64,000 nt of DNA from assembly GCA_017547175.1 (NCBI GenBank), contig JAFYQI010000006.1, forward strand, positions 62,001 through 126,000, written 5' to 3'. Positions 34,564 through 44,318 of the stretch are shown here, one piece after another. Positions within the stretch are counted from its first letter, which is position 1. The number at the start of each line of letters is the position of its first letter. The DNA is from Alistipes sp. Its GTDB lineage: Bacteria; Bacteroidota; Bacteroidia; Bacteroidales; Rikenellaceae. The translations under genes were made by a program, and so were the position numbers. Below the pieces are notes generated by a model, which saw nothing but the letters and a program-made list of their open reading frames with translations, was not told the DNA's origin and searched no databases.

Positions 34564-34681
34564 TTTTATGCGGAACCTTCCGCACTTCCCTTGCAAGCCC
34601 CGAATGGGATGTACGACGAGTACTACCCATCCGGGGCTTACTGCACGAAGCACGAAATCTTCTCACCTAAAATTAGAAAGT
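34555..34681. repeat. Long imperfect hairpin element, copy B
   Basis: ACTTTCTAATTTTA (34555-34568), which includes the lemA stop, is the exact complement of 34668-34681. The inner arms AAGCCCCGAATGGG and CCCATCCGGGGCTT pair with the same A/C mismatch as copy A. The apex has the TAC/GTA mini-stem. Size and plan match copy A (12998-13124). Confidence 0.78.
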
Positions 34682-34703
34682 GCGTAGCGTTTATGGTTGC
34701 TGT

Positions 34704-34812
34704 TGATTAAAGATCACTAAAGGCAACTAAAGGCGATTAAGGGTAGCTAAGGGGGTTGAACCCTTTAGCTACCCTTCCTCTTTAATACCCTTTAGCCACC
34801 TTTAGTCGCTAT
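34704..34812. repeat. Period-10 array folding into a large hairpin
   Basis: Left side: successive units of the form nnTAAAGGcn / nnTAAGGGtn. Right side: their complements (CCCTTTAGCC, ACCTTTAGTC). The inner stem GGGTAGCTAAGGGG (34741-34754) pairs with CCCTTTAGCTACCC (34761-34774). It sits between convergent lemA and the TonB receptor gene and may also terminate both. No gene lies in 34564-34838. Confidence 0.7.
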
Positions 34813-34838
34813 TAAATAATTCTTAATTCTTAATTCCC

Positions 34839-37184
34839 CTAAAGTCGTCCTTCATCCGTTTTCTCCAGAGTGCGCTGGCGGAAGGCTTTGCCGCTCTTGA
34901 AGTTCCACGCGAGGCCGAATTGGAACATGCGCGAATTCCAGAACTGTTCGAGGTCGTAGTAGCGGTCAAACTGCTCGTTGCTGGCACGCAACTTCTGCTT
35001 CGTGTTGAGGATGTTCTTCATGGCGAAAGTGGCCGTAAAACGCTCGCCAAAGCGCTTCTTGATCGATCCGTTGATCGTGTGGGCCGAACCGATTACGGCA
35101 TTACCCATCGTGATGCGGTTGTGGTAGCTCCACGAAAGGTCGATGTAGAACTTCGCAGGCAGGGTGAAGGTGGTCGAGCAGTAGCTCATCAGCATGTGGT
35201 GCAGTCGAATGGGGGCGTCGATCGTGGCGCGTTGCTCCCAGGCGACATACGTCAGGTTGGCGTTGGCCTCCCACCACTTCGTGAGCTGCATTGGGGCATT
35301 CAGATTGACATAATACTGCTTTGTGTCCTTGTAGTTGATATGCTGGATGTAGAGGATATTCGGATCGTTCGGATCGGTGAGAATATACTGCTGAATTTCA
35401 TCCGTTTGCAGCGATGCACCCACCGAGAGGGTGTACTTATACCAGCCCACATACGTCAGGTCGATGCTGTGCGCAAACGAGGGGTCGAGTAGCGGGTTAC
35501 CGATCTGGTAGGAGTAGTCCGAGATCTGCGAGCGTTGCGGGTTGAGGGCCCAGAACGAGGGACGTGTAATCTTGCGGGCGTATTGCCCCACCAGCATATG
35601 CTTGCCCTCCTTGTTGAGCTTGTACGAGAGGTTGAGGTTTGGGAAGAGCGAGAAGTAATCCTTGCCGAGCTTCGTGCCGTCGCTCTCGGTGCGGGTGTAT
35701 TCGCCTCTAAGACCCGCCACAAAGCTCCAGCGATCGAAGTTTCCGCGCACAATACCATACGCCGCAGCAATCTGCTCGTTGTAATCAATATTGAAACTCT
35801 CGCGCTCGTTGTTGAGCCACGTGCCACCCTTCTCGTACTCGTAGCGGGCATCCGACTGCATGCGGTAGTAGGTGTACTTGCCACCTGCCTGGAGGACGAT
35901 TTTGGGTGTGAGACGCTGCTCCCAGGCCAGCGACGAGGTGGCCATGCGGTACTTCGAGTCGGTGCGGTCGCGGTAGAGCGAGTCGATCGTGTTCACCACG
36001 CTGTGGTTATCATGACGGCTGTCGTTGGTGCGTTCCTGGTAGTCGGCCAAGAGCTTCAGCGTCGAGCCGAGGGTGTCGATCTTCCAGATGTAGTTGAATG
36101 TGCCGCGTAGGTCGCGCTGGGCGTTGTTTTCCATATAGCGGCTTTCGGTGGTGCGCTGAGCATCGGTCTGCTGCAGGTGCGAGAAGGAGTTGTTGACCTC
36201 GTTGGCGGCTGTTTGGGTGAAGCGACCACCCAGACCAATCGAGTGGTTTTTGTGTAGTGCGTAGACTGCGTCGAGGCGTCCGCCATAATCTTCGTGCTGG
36301 CGCTCCATGTCGGCTTTTGAGTCGAGTTGGGCGTTGCTCATAAAGTAGGTGGTGCGCTCGATGGCATGTCCCTCACCGCGCTGATTGGTGTACCAAGCGG
36401 CACCGTTGAGGTCCAATTTGCCGCTGTGCAGGGCGATGTTGGCCGAGGGATTCCACTGCTCACCAAAGGGGCTGAGTGTACTCCACATCTGCACCGAACC
36501 CTGCATGCCGTTCTCGCGGCGACGCTTGAGCGTGATCTTGATGATACCACCCGCCGAATCGGCGTCGTAGTCGGCTCCCGAGGTGGGGATGACCTCAATT
36601 TTCTGAATCTCCTCTGCGCGTAAAGTTTTAATATAGGTGATAAGCTGTTCACCACTCATTTTGAGTTCTATATCGTTGATGTAAATCTTCGATCCCGACT
36701 TGCCGTTTACCGAGATTTTGTCATCCGTAACCCATACACCCGGAGCACGTTCGAGCAGCTCGATGCCATCTTTACCCAGGGCCGAAACCGAATTGGCCAC
36801 ATCGACCACAAAACGGTCCGCTTCGCGGCGTACCAACTGCCCCTTGACAACCACTTCGTCGATCTTCTGTGCCGATGATTTTAATACGATGACACCCAAA
36901 TCTATACCATTGGTCAATTTAACCTCTTTCGAGTAGGTTTCAAAGCTCAGGTGTTGCACCGAAAGGGTGTAAATGCCCGACGGTACGATGAGCGAAAAAC
37001 CACCCGCCTCGTCGGTGGTGGTGCCGGCTGCCTGCTCGGTGCCATGGAGGAGCACCACGGTAGCAAATTCGATGGGGGAGCCGGCCTCATCGACCACCTG
37101 ACCTGTGGTCGGATTCTGACGTGAGGCCACGGCTTGACCCATCGCAAAAAGGAGCGCGAAAAAGAAAAGTGTAAATTTTTTCAT
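34839..37184 (-). CDS. TonB-dependent receptor-type outer-membrane protein with carboxypeptidase-like N domain
   Basis: 781 aa from MKKFTLFFFALLF (ATG 37184-37182). Signal peptide, a carboxypeptidase-regulatory-like beta domain (about 24-110, GQVVDEAGSPIEFATVVL), a plug-like region (about 125-225) and an outer-membrane barrel of the 'OMP_b-brl_3' class ending in LAWNFKSGKAF. It resembles the Bacteroidetes receptors often induced with two-component or extracytoplasmic signals rather than SusC. There is no SusD homologue. The ligand is unknown. Confidence 0.9.
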   Translation of the reverse strand: MKKFTLFFFALLFAMGQAVASRQNPTTGQVVDEAGSPIEFATVVLLHGTEQAAGTTTDEAGGFSLIVPSGIYTLSVQHLSFETYSKEVKLTNGIDLGVIVLKSSAQKIDEVVVKGQLVRREADRFVVDVANSVSALGKDGIELLERAPGVWVTDDKISVNGKSGSKIYINDIELKMSGEQLITYIKTLRAEEIQKIEVIPTSGADYDADSAGGIIKITLKRRRENGMQGSVQMWSTLSPFGEQWNPSANIALHSGKLDLNGAAWYTNQRGEGHAIERTTYFMSNAQLDSKADMERQHEDYGGRLDAVYALHKNHSIGLGGRFTQTAANEVNNSFSHLQQTDAQRTTESRYMENNAQRDLRGTFNYIWKIDTLGSTLKLLADYQERTNDSRHDNHSVVNTIDSLYRDRTDSKYRMATSSLAWEQRLTPKIVLQAGGKYTYYRMQSDARYEYEKGGTWLNNERESFNIDYNEQIAAAYGIVRGNFDRWSFVAGLRGEYTRTESDGTKLGKDYFSLFPNLNLSYKLNKEGKHMLVGQYARKITRPSFWALNPQRSQISDYSYQIGNPLLDPSFAHSIDLTYVGWYKYTLSVGASLQTDEIQQYILTDPNDPNILYIQHINYKDTKQYYVNLNAPMQLTKWWEANANLTYVAWEQRATIDAPIRLHHMLMSYCSTTFTLPAKFYIDLSWSYHNRITMGNAVIGSAHTINGSIKKRFGERFTATFAMKNILNTKQKLRASNEQFDRYYDLEQFWNSRMFQFGLAWNFKSGKAFRQRTLEKTDEGRL

Positions 37185-37216
37185 ACTATTATTGGAATTG
37201 GATTTGTTTCGTGATG

Positions 37217-37224
37217 CAAAGATA
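37217..37224 (-). promoter_or_regulatory. Putative -7 element for the TonB receptor gene
   Basis: The minus strand reads TATCTTTG, 32 bases before the ATG; the -33 spacing is not ideal. Confidence 0.45.
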
Positions 37225-37368
37225 TGCAAATAAAATGGTATTATGCAATACAAATAACTGAAAAATATTCATTTTTTTTCGAGACCGATCCTTTCCCCTT
37301 TGGGGAACTTCAGCAAATTGTTGATAACTTTCTTGGTGTCGAGGGGTGAAATGTGGGCGATTTTTTTG

Positions 37369-37376
37369 TAATTTTG
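37369..37376 (+). promoter_or_regulatory. Putative -7 element for plsC
   Basis: TAATTTTG matches TAnnTTTG; it would give a leader of about 107 bases before the plsC ATG. The rest of the 305-base gap 37185-37489 holds nothing else recognised. Confidence 0.45.
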
Positions 37377-37489
37377 CCGAATAAAACCCGAAAAGCCCCC
37401 TCGAAAACGCACAAAAGATAGCCCGAACGTGCGGTTGAAGTGCGGTTGGAGGGTGCAGAAACCTTGTCTAATTTAAAACAAAACACGAT

Positions 37490-38221
37490 ATGTTTAGTCT
37501 GATTTATTGGCTTTGGTTGATTCTTGTTTGCTTTATTTTTACGATTCTGTCGGCTGTGGCGTTGGTGATTACCTATCCCTTCGACAAGCGTCGTAAGGTG
37601 GTGCACGAGCTGTCGCGTTGCCTGGTATGGACCATCCACGGTTTTCCGTTCATGACGCGCCACCGCATTCAGGGCCTCGAAAAACTCGATTCCAAGAAGG
37701 CATATGTGATCATGGCCAACCACAACTCGATGTTCGATATCACGTCGATGTACTACCTGCCGTTGCAGTTCCGCTGGGTCACGAAGCGTGAGGTGATCAA
37801 GACCCCCTTCTTCGGTCAACTGATCTTCATGCATGGCGACATCATGATCAACCGCGGTCGTGCATCGCAGGCCATGACGCAGATGCTCACCGAGGGTAAG
37901 ATGTGGCTCGATCGCGGTGTCTCGGTAGCCGTATTCCCCGAGGGTACGCGCTCGAAGACGGGCGAGATGGGGCGCTTCAAGGCCGGTGGCTTCATGATGG
38001 CCAAAGAGCTCGGCGCTACGATTCTGCCGGTGGTGATGGATGGTACGAATCGTGTCATCAAGCCCAAGTCGTTCCTCTGCAACTGGAAAAACCGAGTGAC
38101 GGTGCGTGTACTCGATCCGATCCCGGCCGAGGAGGTGGCAGCTACCGATGCGCGTGAGTTGCTCGAGAAGGTGGAGACGATGATCGGCTCGGAGCTGAAG
38201 GCCATCCGTCTGGGCAACTAA
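37490..38221 (+). CDS. plsC: 1-acyl-sn-glycerol-3-phosphate acyltransferase
   Basis: Makes phosphatidic acid from lysophosphatidic acid at the inner membrane. 243 aa. An N-terminal hydrophobic anchor (LIYWLWLILVCFIFTILSAV) is followed by the catalytic NHNSMFD (77-83; His78 and Asp83) and the phosphate-binding FPEGTRSKTG. It is a stand-alone phospholipid gene that starts the long rightward series leading to topoisomerase IV; the 42-base gap to parE allows co-transcription. Confidence 0.94.
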   Translation: MFSLIYWLWLILVCFIFTILSAVALVITYPFDKRRKVVHELSRCLVWTIHGFPFMTRHRIQGLEKLDSKKAYVIMANHNSMFDITSMYYLPLQFRWVTKREVIKTPFFGQLIFMHGDIMINRGRASQAMTQMLTEGKMWLDRGVSVAVFPEGTRSKTGEMGRFKAGGFMMAKELGATILPVVMDGTNRVIKPKSFLCNWKNRVTVRVLDPIPAEEVAATDARELLEKVETMIGSELKAIRLGN

Positions 38222-38263
38222 CTGAACAAAACAGTCGAAACTTAATACGAAACCTGCAAAGCA

Positions 38264-40144
38264 GTGGCAGATTTACTCAATACAACACAGCAGAACTACG
38301 GCGACGATGCGATTCAAACCCTCTCGCCGCGCGAACACGTCCGCCTGCGCCCCGGTATGTATATCGGCAAGTTGGGCGACGGTACCCAATCCGACGACGG
38401 TATCTATGTCCTGATCAAGGAGGTCACCGACAACTCGATTGACGAGTATATGAACGGCTTTGGCCGCCAGATTGAGATTGCGATCGAGGGCCAGACGGTC
38501 ACCGTACGCGACTACGGTCGTGGTATTCCGCTGGGCGCCCTTTCGGCGGCCGTCAGCGTGATGAACACCGGTGGTAAGTACAACGACGACGAGGAGAATG
38601 CCGCCTTCAAGAAGACGGTGGGTCTGAACGGTGTCGGCGTGAAGGCCGTGAACTACCTCTCGAGCGAGTTTATGGCTCGCTCGGTGCGCGATGGCGAGGC
38701 CCACACGGTCTACTTCAAGCAGGGCTTGGAGGTCTCGGATCAGTGGGAGCAGGGGGTCACGGATAAAAACGGTACGATGATCCGCTTCACGGTCGATGAG
38801 GAGGTCTTTGGCCCTTACAGCTACAACATCGAGTATGTGGAGCAGCTCGTGCGTAACTACACCTACCTGAACAAGGGGCTCACGATCAAACTCAACGGAC
38901 AGACCTACGTCTCGAAGAATGGTCTGTTGGACCTGCTGAACGAGAATATGTCGGAGGATCCGCTCTACGCTCCGATTCACCTCTCGGGTGAGGATATCGA
39001 GGTGGCCATTGCCCACGGTACGGGCTACGGCGAGAACTACTACTCATTCGTCAATGGTCAGTACACTTCGCAGGGTGGTACACACCAGGCAGCCTTCCGT
39101 GAGGCGATCGCCAAGACCCTCAAGGAGTTCTATCACAAGGATTACGATCCGTCGGATATCCGCACCTCGATCGTGGCGGCCATTTCGCTGAAGGTCTCGT
39201 CGCCGATCTTTGAGTCGCAGACCAAGACTAAGCTCGGCTCGCGCGATATGTCGAAGTCGGGTCCCTCGGTACGCAACTTTGTGGTCGATTTCCTCGCGAA
39301 GCATCTGGACGACTACCTGCATAAGAACCCCGAAACGGCCCAGGCTATTCAGCGTAAGATTGTCGAGAACGAGAAGGAGCGCAAGGCGATCTCGGGTGTA
39401 CAGAAGAAGGCCCGCGAGACGGCCAAGAAGGTCTCGCTCAACAACAAGAAGCTGCGCGACTGCAAGATTCACCGTGGCGACAAGAATGAGCTTGCAGACC
39501 AGACGATGATCTTCATCACGGAGGGTCTTTCGGCTTCGTCGTCGGTGACGAAGTGCCGCGATGCTCGTACGCAGGCAGTCTTCTCGCTGCGCGGTAAGCC
39601 GCTTAACTGCTACGGACTGACGAAGAAGGTGGTCTACCTGAACGAGGAATTCAACCTGCTGCAGGCGGCACTCAACATCGAGGAGGATGTCGAGAACCTG
39701 CGCTACGAGAAGGTGATCGTGGCAACCGATGCCGATGTGGACGGTATGCACATCCGTCTGCTGATCACGGCCTTCTTCCTGCAGTTCTTCCCCGAGGTGG
39801 TGCGCAAAGGCCACCTCTACATCCTGCAGACGCCGCTCTTCCGTGTGCGTAACAAGAAAGAAACCCACTACTGCTACTCGGAGGAGGAGCGTCAGGTGGC
39901 GGTCAAGAAGTGTGGTGCTTCAGCCGAGATTACCCGCTTTAAGGGTCTTGGTGAGATCTCGGACTCGGAGTTCAAGCACTTCATCGGCGAGACGATGCGC
40001 CTGGACAAGGTGCGCATCACGAAGGATGACCCGATCCACGACCTGCTGGAGTTCTACATGGGCAAGAACACCTTTGAGCGTCAAAACTTCATCATCAACA
40101 ACCTGCGTATCGAGGAGGACCTCGTGGAGCAAGAGCTGAACTAA
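38264..40144 (+). CDS. parE: DNA topoisomerase IV subunit B (GTG start)
   Basis: Type IIA topoisomerase ATPase subunit for decatenating daughter chromosomes. The start codon is GTG at 38264. 626 aa. GHKL ATPase: [31 protein letters not shown]. Transducer follows, then TOPRIM with [11 protein letters not shown] and [11 protein letters not shown]. There is no GyrB-type insert. The [20 protein letters not shown] opening is typical of the Bacteroidetes ParE form. parC follows after six bases. Confidence 0.95.
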   Translation: MADLLNTTQQNYGDDAIQTLSPREHVRLRPGMYIGKLGDGTQSDDGIYVLIKEVTDNSIDEYMNGFGRQIEIAIEGQTVTVRDYGRGIPLGALSAAVSVMNTGGKYNDDEENAAFKKTVGLNGVGVKAVNYLSSEFMARSVRDGEAHTVYFKQGLEVSDQWEQGVTDKNGTMIRFTVDEEVFGPYSYNIEYVEQLVRNYTYLNKGLTIKLNGQTYVSKNGLLDLLNENMSEDPLYAPIHLSGEDIEVAIAHGTGYGENYYSFVNGQYTSQGGTHQAAFREAIAKTLKEFYHKDYDPSDIRTSIVAAISLKVSSPIFESQTKTKLGSRDMSKSGPSVRNFVVDFLAKHLDDYLHKNPETAQAIQRKIVENEKERKAISGVQKKARETAKKVSLNNKKLRDCKIHRGDKNELADQTMIFITEGLSASSSVTKCRDARTQAVFSLRGKPLNCYGLTKKVVYLNEEFNLLQAALNIEEDVENLRYEKVIVATDADVDGMHIRLLITAFFLQFFPEVVRKGHLYILQTPLFRVRNKKETHYCYSEEERQVAVKKCGASAEITRFKGLGEISDSEFKHFIGETMRLDKVRITKDDPIHDLLEFYMGKNTFERQNFIINNLRIEEDLVEQELN

Positions 40145-40150
40145 ACGACT

Positions 40151-42958
40151 ATGGCAAACGAGAAAGAGATATTGGAGCAGGAGGAGCTGCTCGAAGGCAC
40201 CTCGGAGCAGGAGGTGGTTGAGCAGGAGGCGGAGGTCGAAGAGGCCCCCGTGGCGGTCTCGGCCAAGGCGCAGAAGTTCAACCGCCTGATGCAGGACGAG
40301 AGCGGTGTGCGTCGCTTGACGGGTATGTACAAGAATTGGTTCTTGGACTACGCCTCGTATGTAATTCTGGAGCGTGCCGTGCCCCACATCGAGGATGGTC
40401 TGAAGCCGGTACAACGCCGTATTCTGCACGCCATGCGCCTCATGGAGGATGGTCGCTACAATAAGGTGGCCAACATCGTGGGTCAGACGATGGCCTACCA
40501 CCCGCACGGTGATGCTTCGATCGAGTCGGCGCTGGTGACGATGGGTCAGAAAGACCTGCTGATCGACTGTCAGGGTTCGTGGGGTAATATCCTCACGGGC
40601 GACGATGCCGCTGCGGCACGTTATATCGAGGCACGTCTGTCGAAGTTTGCCCTCGACGTGGTCTTCAACAAGAAGACGACCGAGTGGATGATGGCCTACG
40701 ACGGCCGTAAGGAGGAGCCGGTGACCCTTCCCGTGAAGTTCCCGTTGCTGCTGGCACAGGGTACGGAGGGTATTGCCGTGGGTCTGGCTTCGAAGATTCT
40801 GCCACACAACTTTGTGGAGCTTATTCATGCCTGTATTGCCCACCTCGAGGGGCGCGATTTCCAGCTCTATCCCGACTTCCCGACGGGTGGTCTGGCCGAT
40901 GTGAGCCGCTATAACGACGGTCTGCGTGGTGGTGCGGTGCGTGTGCGTGCCCGCATCTCGAAGATCGACAAGCGTACGTTAGCCATCACCGAGATCCCCT
41001 TCACGACCACTTCGGAGTCGATCAAGGAGTCGATCATCAAGGCCAACGAGCGCGGCAAGATCAAGATCCGCAAGGTGGATGACCTGACGGCCGACAAGGT
41101 GGAGATTGTGATCCAGGTAGCACCCGACGAGTCGTCGGACAAGACGATCGATGCACTCTATGCCTTTACCGATTGCGAGGTGTCGATCTCGCCCAATGCT
41201 TGTGTGATCTGGGACGAAAAGCCCCATTTCCTCGGTGTGAGCGAGATTTTGCGCCGTTCGGCCGACCATACGCGCTACCTGCTGGGGCGCGAGTTGGAGA
41301 TCAAACTCGACGAGTTGAACGCGGCCTGGCATACCGCTTCGCTCGAGCGCATCTTCATTGAGAACAAGCTCTACCAGCTCATCGAGGGTTGTCGCACGCG
41401 TGAGGCGGCCTACGAGGCGGTGGATAAGGGTCTGGAGCCCTTCAAGAAGTTGCTGCGTCGCGAGGTGACGATCGAGGATGTGCAGCATCTGACGGAACTG
41501 AAGTTTATCCGCATCTCGCGCTACGATTCGGAGAAGGCGGACAACGAGATCAAGCAGATCGAAAAGGATATCAAGGAGACCAAACACCATTTGGCACACC
41601 TCACGGAGTATGCCGTGGCCTACTACCAGCGCATCCTGGAGAAGCACGGCAAGGGGCGTGAGCGTAAGACCGAGCTGCGCACGTTCGATCAGATCGAGGC
41701 GACGAAGGTGGCCGTAACGAACGCGAAGCTCTATGTTGATCGTGCCGAGGGCTTCTTCGGTACGGGTAAGTCGATGAAGGATTCGGAATTTGTCTGCGAC
41801 TGCTCGGATATCGACGATGTGATTGTCTTCACGAAGGATGGCCGCTATGTGATTACGAAGGTCTCGGAGAAGGCCTTCTTTGAGAAGAATATCTACTACA
41901 TCGGCGTCTTCAAGCGTGGCGACGAGCGCACGATCTACAACGTGCTCTACCGCGACGGCAAGAATGGCCCGATCATGATGAAGCGCTGTGCCATCAAGGC
42001 CATCACGCGCGATAAGTGCTACGATATCACGAAGGGTACGCCCAAGAGTGAGATTATCTACATGTCGGTCAACCCGAATGGTGAGGCCGAGGTGCTGAAG
42101 GTTTACTTCAAGCCCCGTCCGCGTCTGAAGCGTGTGATTGTCGATTTGGACTTCGCCACGCTCGCCATTAAGGGTCGTCAGAGCCAGGGTAACCTCTTCT
42201 CGCGCTACGGCATCCACAAGATTGTCCTCAAGGAGCGCGGAACGTCAACCCTCGGCGGTCAGAATATCTGGTATGATGAGGATATTCGCCGCCTCAATGC
42301 TGATGGTCGTGGTCGCCTGCTGGGTGAGTTCAAGGGCGATGACAAGTTGATTGTCTGGACGGCCAAGAACCAGTTCTACGTCTCGGGCTTCGACCTGGCG
42401 CAGCACTTCCCCGACGATACGATCCATGTGTCGCGCTACCGTCCCGAGACGGTCTATGCGTTGGCTTACTACGATAACGAGCAGCAGTACTACTACCTGA
42501 AGCGCTTCTCGATCAAACTCTCGGATAAGCTGCAGTCGTTCCTCGAGGAGGGCTCGCGTTTTATCTGTCTCACCGAGTGTGAGGGTGCTGTGGCCGAATT
42601 GACCTATAAGGGTGCCCATGAGCATCGTCCGGCCGATCAGTTGGATGTCGATTCGTTTGTGGGTGTGAAGAGCCCGCAGGCCAAGGGTAAGCGTCTCTCA
42701 ACCTTCGATGTGGCCGGGGTGCGCTTTATCGAGCCCGAACCGACGGAGCCCGAACCCGATGTGGAGTCGGAGGATTTCGCCGAGGAGGATTTCGTCGAGG
42801 AGTCGGCTGCGCAGGAGGTGAGCTTTGAGGTCGAAGCGGAGGCTCCGGCATTGACTCCGGTTGAGCCGATTGCCCCTACGGGTGTGCCTTTGGAGATCGA
42901 GCGTGCCCGTGGTGATGAGGATGAGGTGGTGGATCAGCCCCAATTGAATCTCTTCTAA
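40151..42958 (+). CDS. parC: DNA topoisomerase IV subunit A with acidic N- and C-terminal extensions
   Basis: Breaks and rejoins DNA in the topoisomerase IV heterotetramer; Tyr158 (AAAARYIEARL) is the active-site tyrosine. 935 aa, longer than E. coli ParC (about 750) because of an acidic head (about residues 3-36) and an acidic tail (about 860-935, rich in Glu/Pro). The winged-helix region reads YHPHGDASIESALV, so the two quinolone-contacting positions are Ala122 and Ser126 in place of Ser and Glu. The C-terminal beta-pinwheel lacks a clear GyrA box, consistent with ParC over GyrA. Confidence 0.94.
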   Translation: MANEKEILEQEELLEGTSEQEVVEQEAEVEEAPVAVSAKAQKFNRLMQDESGVRRLTGMYKNWFLDYASYVILERAVPHIEDGLKPVQRRILHAMRLMEDGRYNKVANIVGQTMAYHPHGDASIESALVTMGQKDLLIDCQGSWGNILTGDDAAAARYIEARLSKFALDVVFNKKTTEWMMAYDGRKEEPVTLPVKFPLLLAQGTEGIAVGLASKILPHNFVELIHACIAHLEGRDFQLYPDFPTGGLADVSRYNDGLRGGAVRVRARISKIDKRTLAITEIPFTTTSESIKESIIKANERGKIKIRKVDDLTADKVEIVIQVAPDESSDKTIDALYAFTDCEVSISPNACVIWDEKPHFLGVSEILRRSADHTRYLLGRELEIKLDELNAAWHTASLERIFIENKLYQLIEGCRTREAAYEAVDKGLEPFKKLLRREVTIEDVQHLTELKFIRISRYDSEKADNEIKQIEKDIKETKHHLAHLTEYAVAYYQRILEKHGKGRERKTELRTFDQIEATKVAVTNAKLYVDRAEGFFGTGKSMKDSEFVCDCSDIDDVIVFTKDGRYVITKVSEKAFFEKNIYYIGVFKRGDERTIYNVLYRDGKNGPIMMKRCAIKAITRDKCYDITKGTPKSEIIYMSVNPNGEAEVLKVYFKPRPRLKRVIVDLDFATLAIKGRQSQGNLFSRYGIHKIVLKERGTSTLGGQNIWYDEDIRRLNADGRGRLLGEFKGDDKLIVWTAKNQFYVSGFDLAQHFPDDTIHVSRYRPETVYALAYYDNEQQYYYLKRFSIKLSDKLQSFLEEGSRFICLTECEGAVAELTYKGAHEHRPADQLDVDSFVGVKSPQAKGKRLSTFDVAGVRFIEPEPTEPEPDVESEDFAEEDFVEESAAQEVSFEVEAEAPALTPVEPIAPTGVPLEIERARGDEDEVVDQPQLNLF

Positions 42959-42968
42959 AATTGCGGGG

Positions 42969-43490
42969 ATGAAACCACTCTTTTTGGTCGGCTACATGGG
43001 GTGCGGTAAGAGCACCATCGGTCGTAAGTTGGCACGTGTGCTGCGATTGCCCTTCTGCGATACGGACAACTGTATCGAGGAGCGCGAAGGGGCTACGGTC
43101 TTCGATATCTTCCACTACGAGGGGGAGGAGCGATTCCGCACCATTGAGCGTGAGGTGCTCGAGGAGGTGATTGCGGCCGAGGGGGCTGCGGTGATCTCCA
43201 CGGGTGGCGGACTGCCTGCCTGGGGGGGTAATATGGAGCGCATGAACGAGGTGGGACGGACCATCTATCTGAAGCGTTCGGCCGAGAATATCGCTTCGCG
43301 ATTGAGCCCCTATGGACGGCAAAAAAGACCCCGACTGCGAGGCTTGAACGACGAAGAGTTGGTGGTGTTTATGCGCCAAGACATGGCGCAACGCGATCCT
43401 TTCTATAGTCAGGCCCTCCAGGTGGTGGAGTGCGAAGGAAAGAGCGACGAGGCGATTCTCCGCGAGATTATCGACTTTGAAGCAGAATGA
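42969..43490 (+). CDS. aroK: Shikimate kinase
   Basis: ATP-dependent phosphorylation of shikimate in chorismate synthesis; cytoplasmic. 173 aa, standard size. Walker A GYMGCGKST, shikimate-binding FCDTDNCIE and STGGGLPAW, and the lid R in RKRPRLRG-like QKRPRL are present. It starts 10 bases after parC and precedes murI by 19 bases. Confidence 0.95.
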   Translation: MKPLFLVGYMGCGKSTIGRKLARVLRLPFCDTDNCIEEREGATVFDIFHYEGEERFRTIEREVLEEVIAAEGAAVISTGGGLPAWGGNMERMNEVGRTIYLKRSAENIASRLSPYGRQKRPRLRGLNDEELVVFMRQDMAQRDPFYSQALQVVECEGKSDEAILREIIDFEAE

Positions 43491-43509
43491 TTTTTGAACG
43501 ATTGAAACT

Positions 43510-44283
43510 GTGAATAACGCACCTATAGGTATCTACGATTCGGGAATGGGCGGCTTGTCCGTTCGTCGCGAGGTGTGTCGGCTGCTCCCCGAGGAGTCGA
43601 TTATCTACCTCGGCGATGGCAAGAATTGCCCCTATGGATCACGTTCGGTGGAAGAGGTGCGTGAACTCTCCGTGGCGGCGGTGGACCATCTGCTCGGCAT
43701 GGGGTGTAAGCTGATCGTGGTGGCCTGCAATACGGCTACGGCTGCAGCTATCGAGCACCTCAGGGCACGTTATCTCGACCTGCCGATTGTCGGCATGGAG
43801 CCGGCCATCAAGCCCGCCTGCCTCAGAACAAAGAGCCGTGTGGTGGGGGTGCTGGCTACGGAGCGGTCGTTGGATGGTGATCTGTTTCGCCGCACGGCAG
43901 CCCGTTATGGAGCCGATATCGAGGTGATCACGGCACCCGGAAGGGGTTTTGTGGAGCTGGTGGAGTCGGATCGCGAACAGAGCGACGAGGCCGTTAAATG
44001 TGTCGAAACGGTGGTGAAGCCGATGTTGGCGCGTGGGGCTGATCAGATAGTCTTGGGGTGTACGCACTATCCCTTTTTACTCGATGCCCTGAAGCGGGCT
44101 TCGGAGGGCTGTGAGGTCGAGTTTGTCGACCCTTCGGCTGCCGTGGCACGACGTGTCAAGCAGTTGCTCGAGGAGTATTCGCTGGAGGCATCTGCAGGTC
44201 ATAAGGCCTGTCATCGGTTTGAAACTTTTGCCAATGAGGCGTATCGTCAGCGCTTGGAACAAAAAGCTGCTGATACGAAATAG
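43510..44283 (+). CDS. murI: Glutamate racemase (GTG start)
   Basis: Makes D-glutamate for peptidoglycan. It begins with GTG at 43510 (VNNAPIGIYDSGMGGLSV). 257 aa. The two catalytic cysteines are in VACNTATAAA and VLGCTHYPF, with the substrate-binding GDGKNCPYGSRS. It lies in the aroK-murI-ftsK series. Confidence 0.95.
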   Translation: MNNAPIGIYDSGMGGLSVRREVCRLLPEESIIYLGDGKNCPYGSRSVEEVRELSVAAVDHLLGMGCKLIVVACNTATAAAIEHLRARYLDLPIVGMEPAIKPACLRTKSRVVGVLATERSLDGDLFRRTAARYGADIEVITAPGRGFVELVESDREQSDEAVKCVETVVKPMLARGADQIVLGCTHYPFLLDALKRASEGCEVEFVDPSAAVARRVKQLLEEYSLEASAGHKACHRFETFANEAYRQRLEQKAADTK

Positions 44284-44318
44284 CCTTCATGCACGTTATA
44301 TATATAAGAAGTAAAGTT

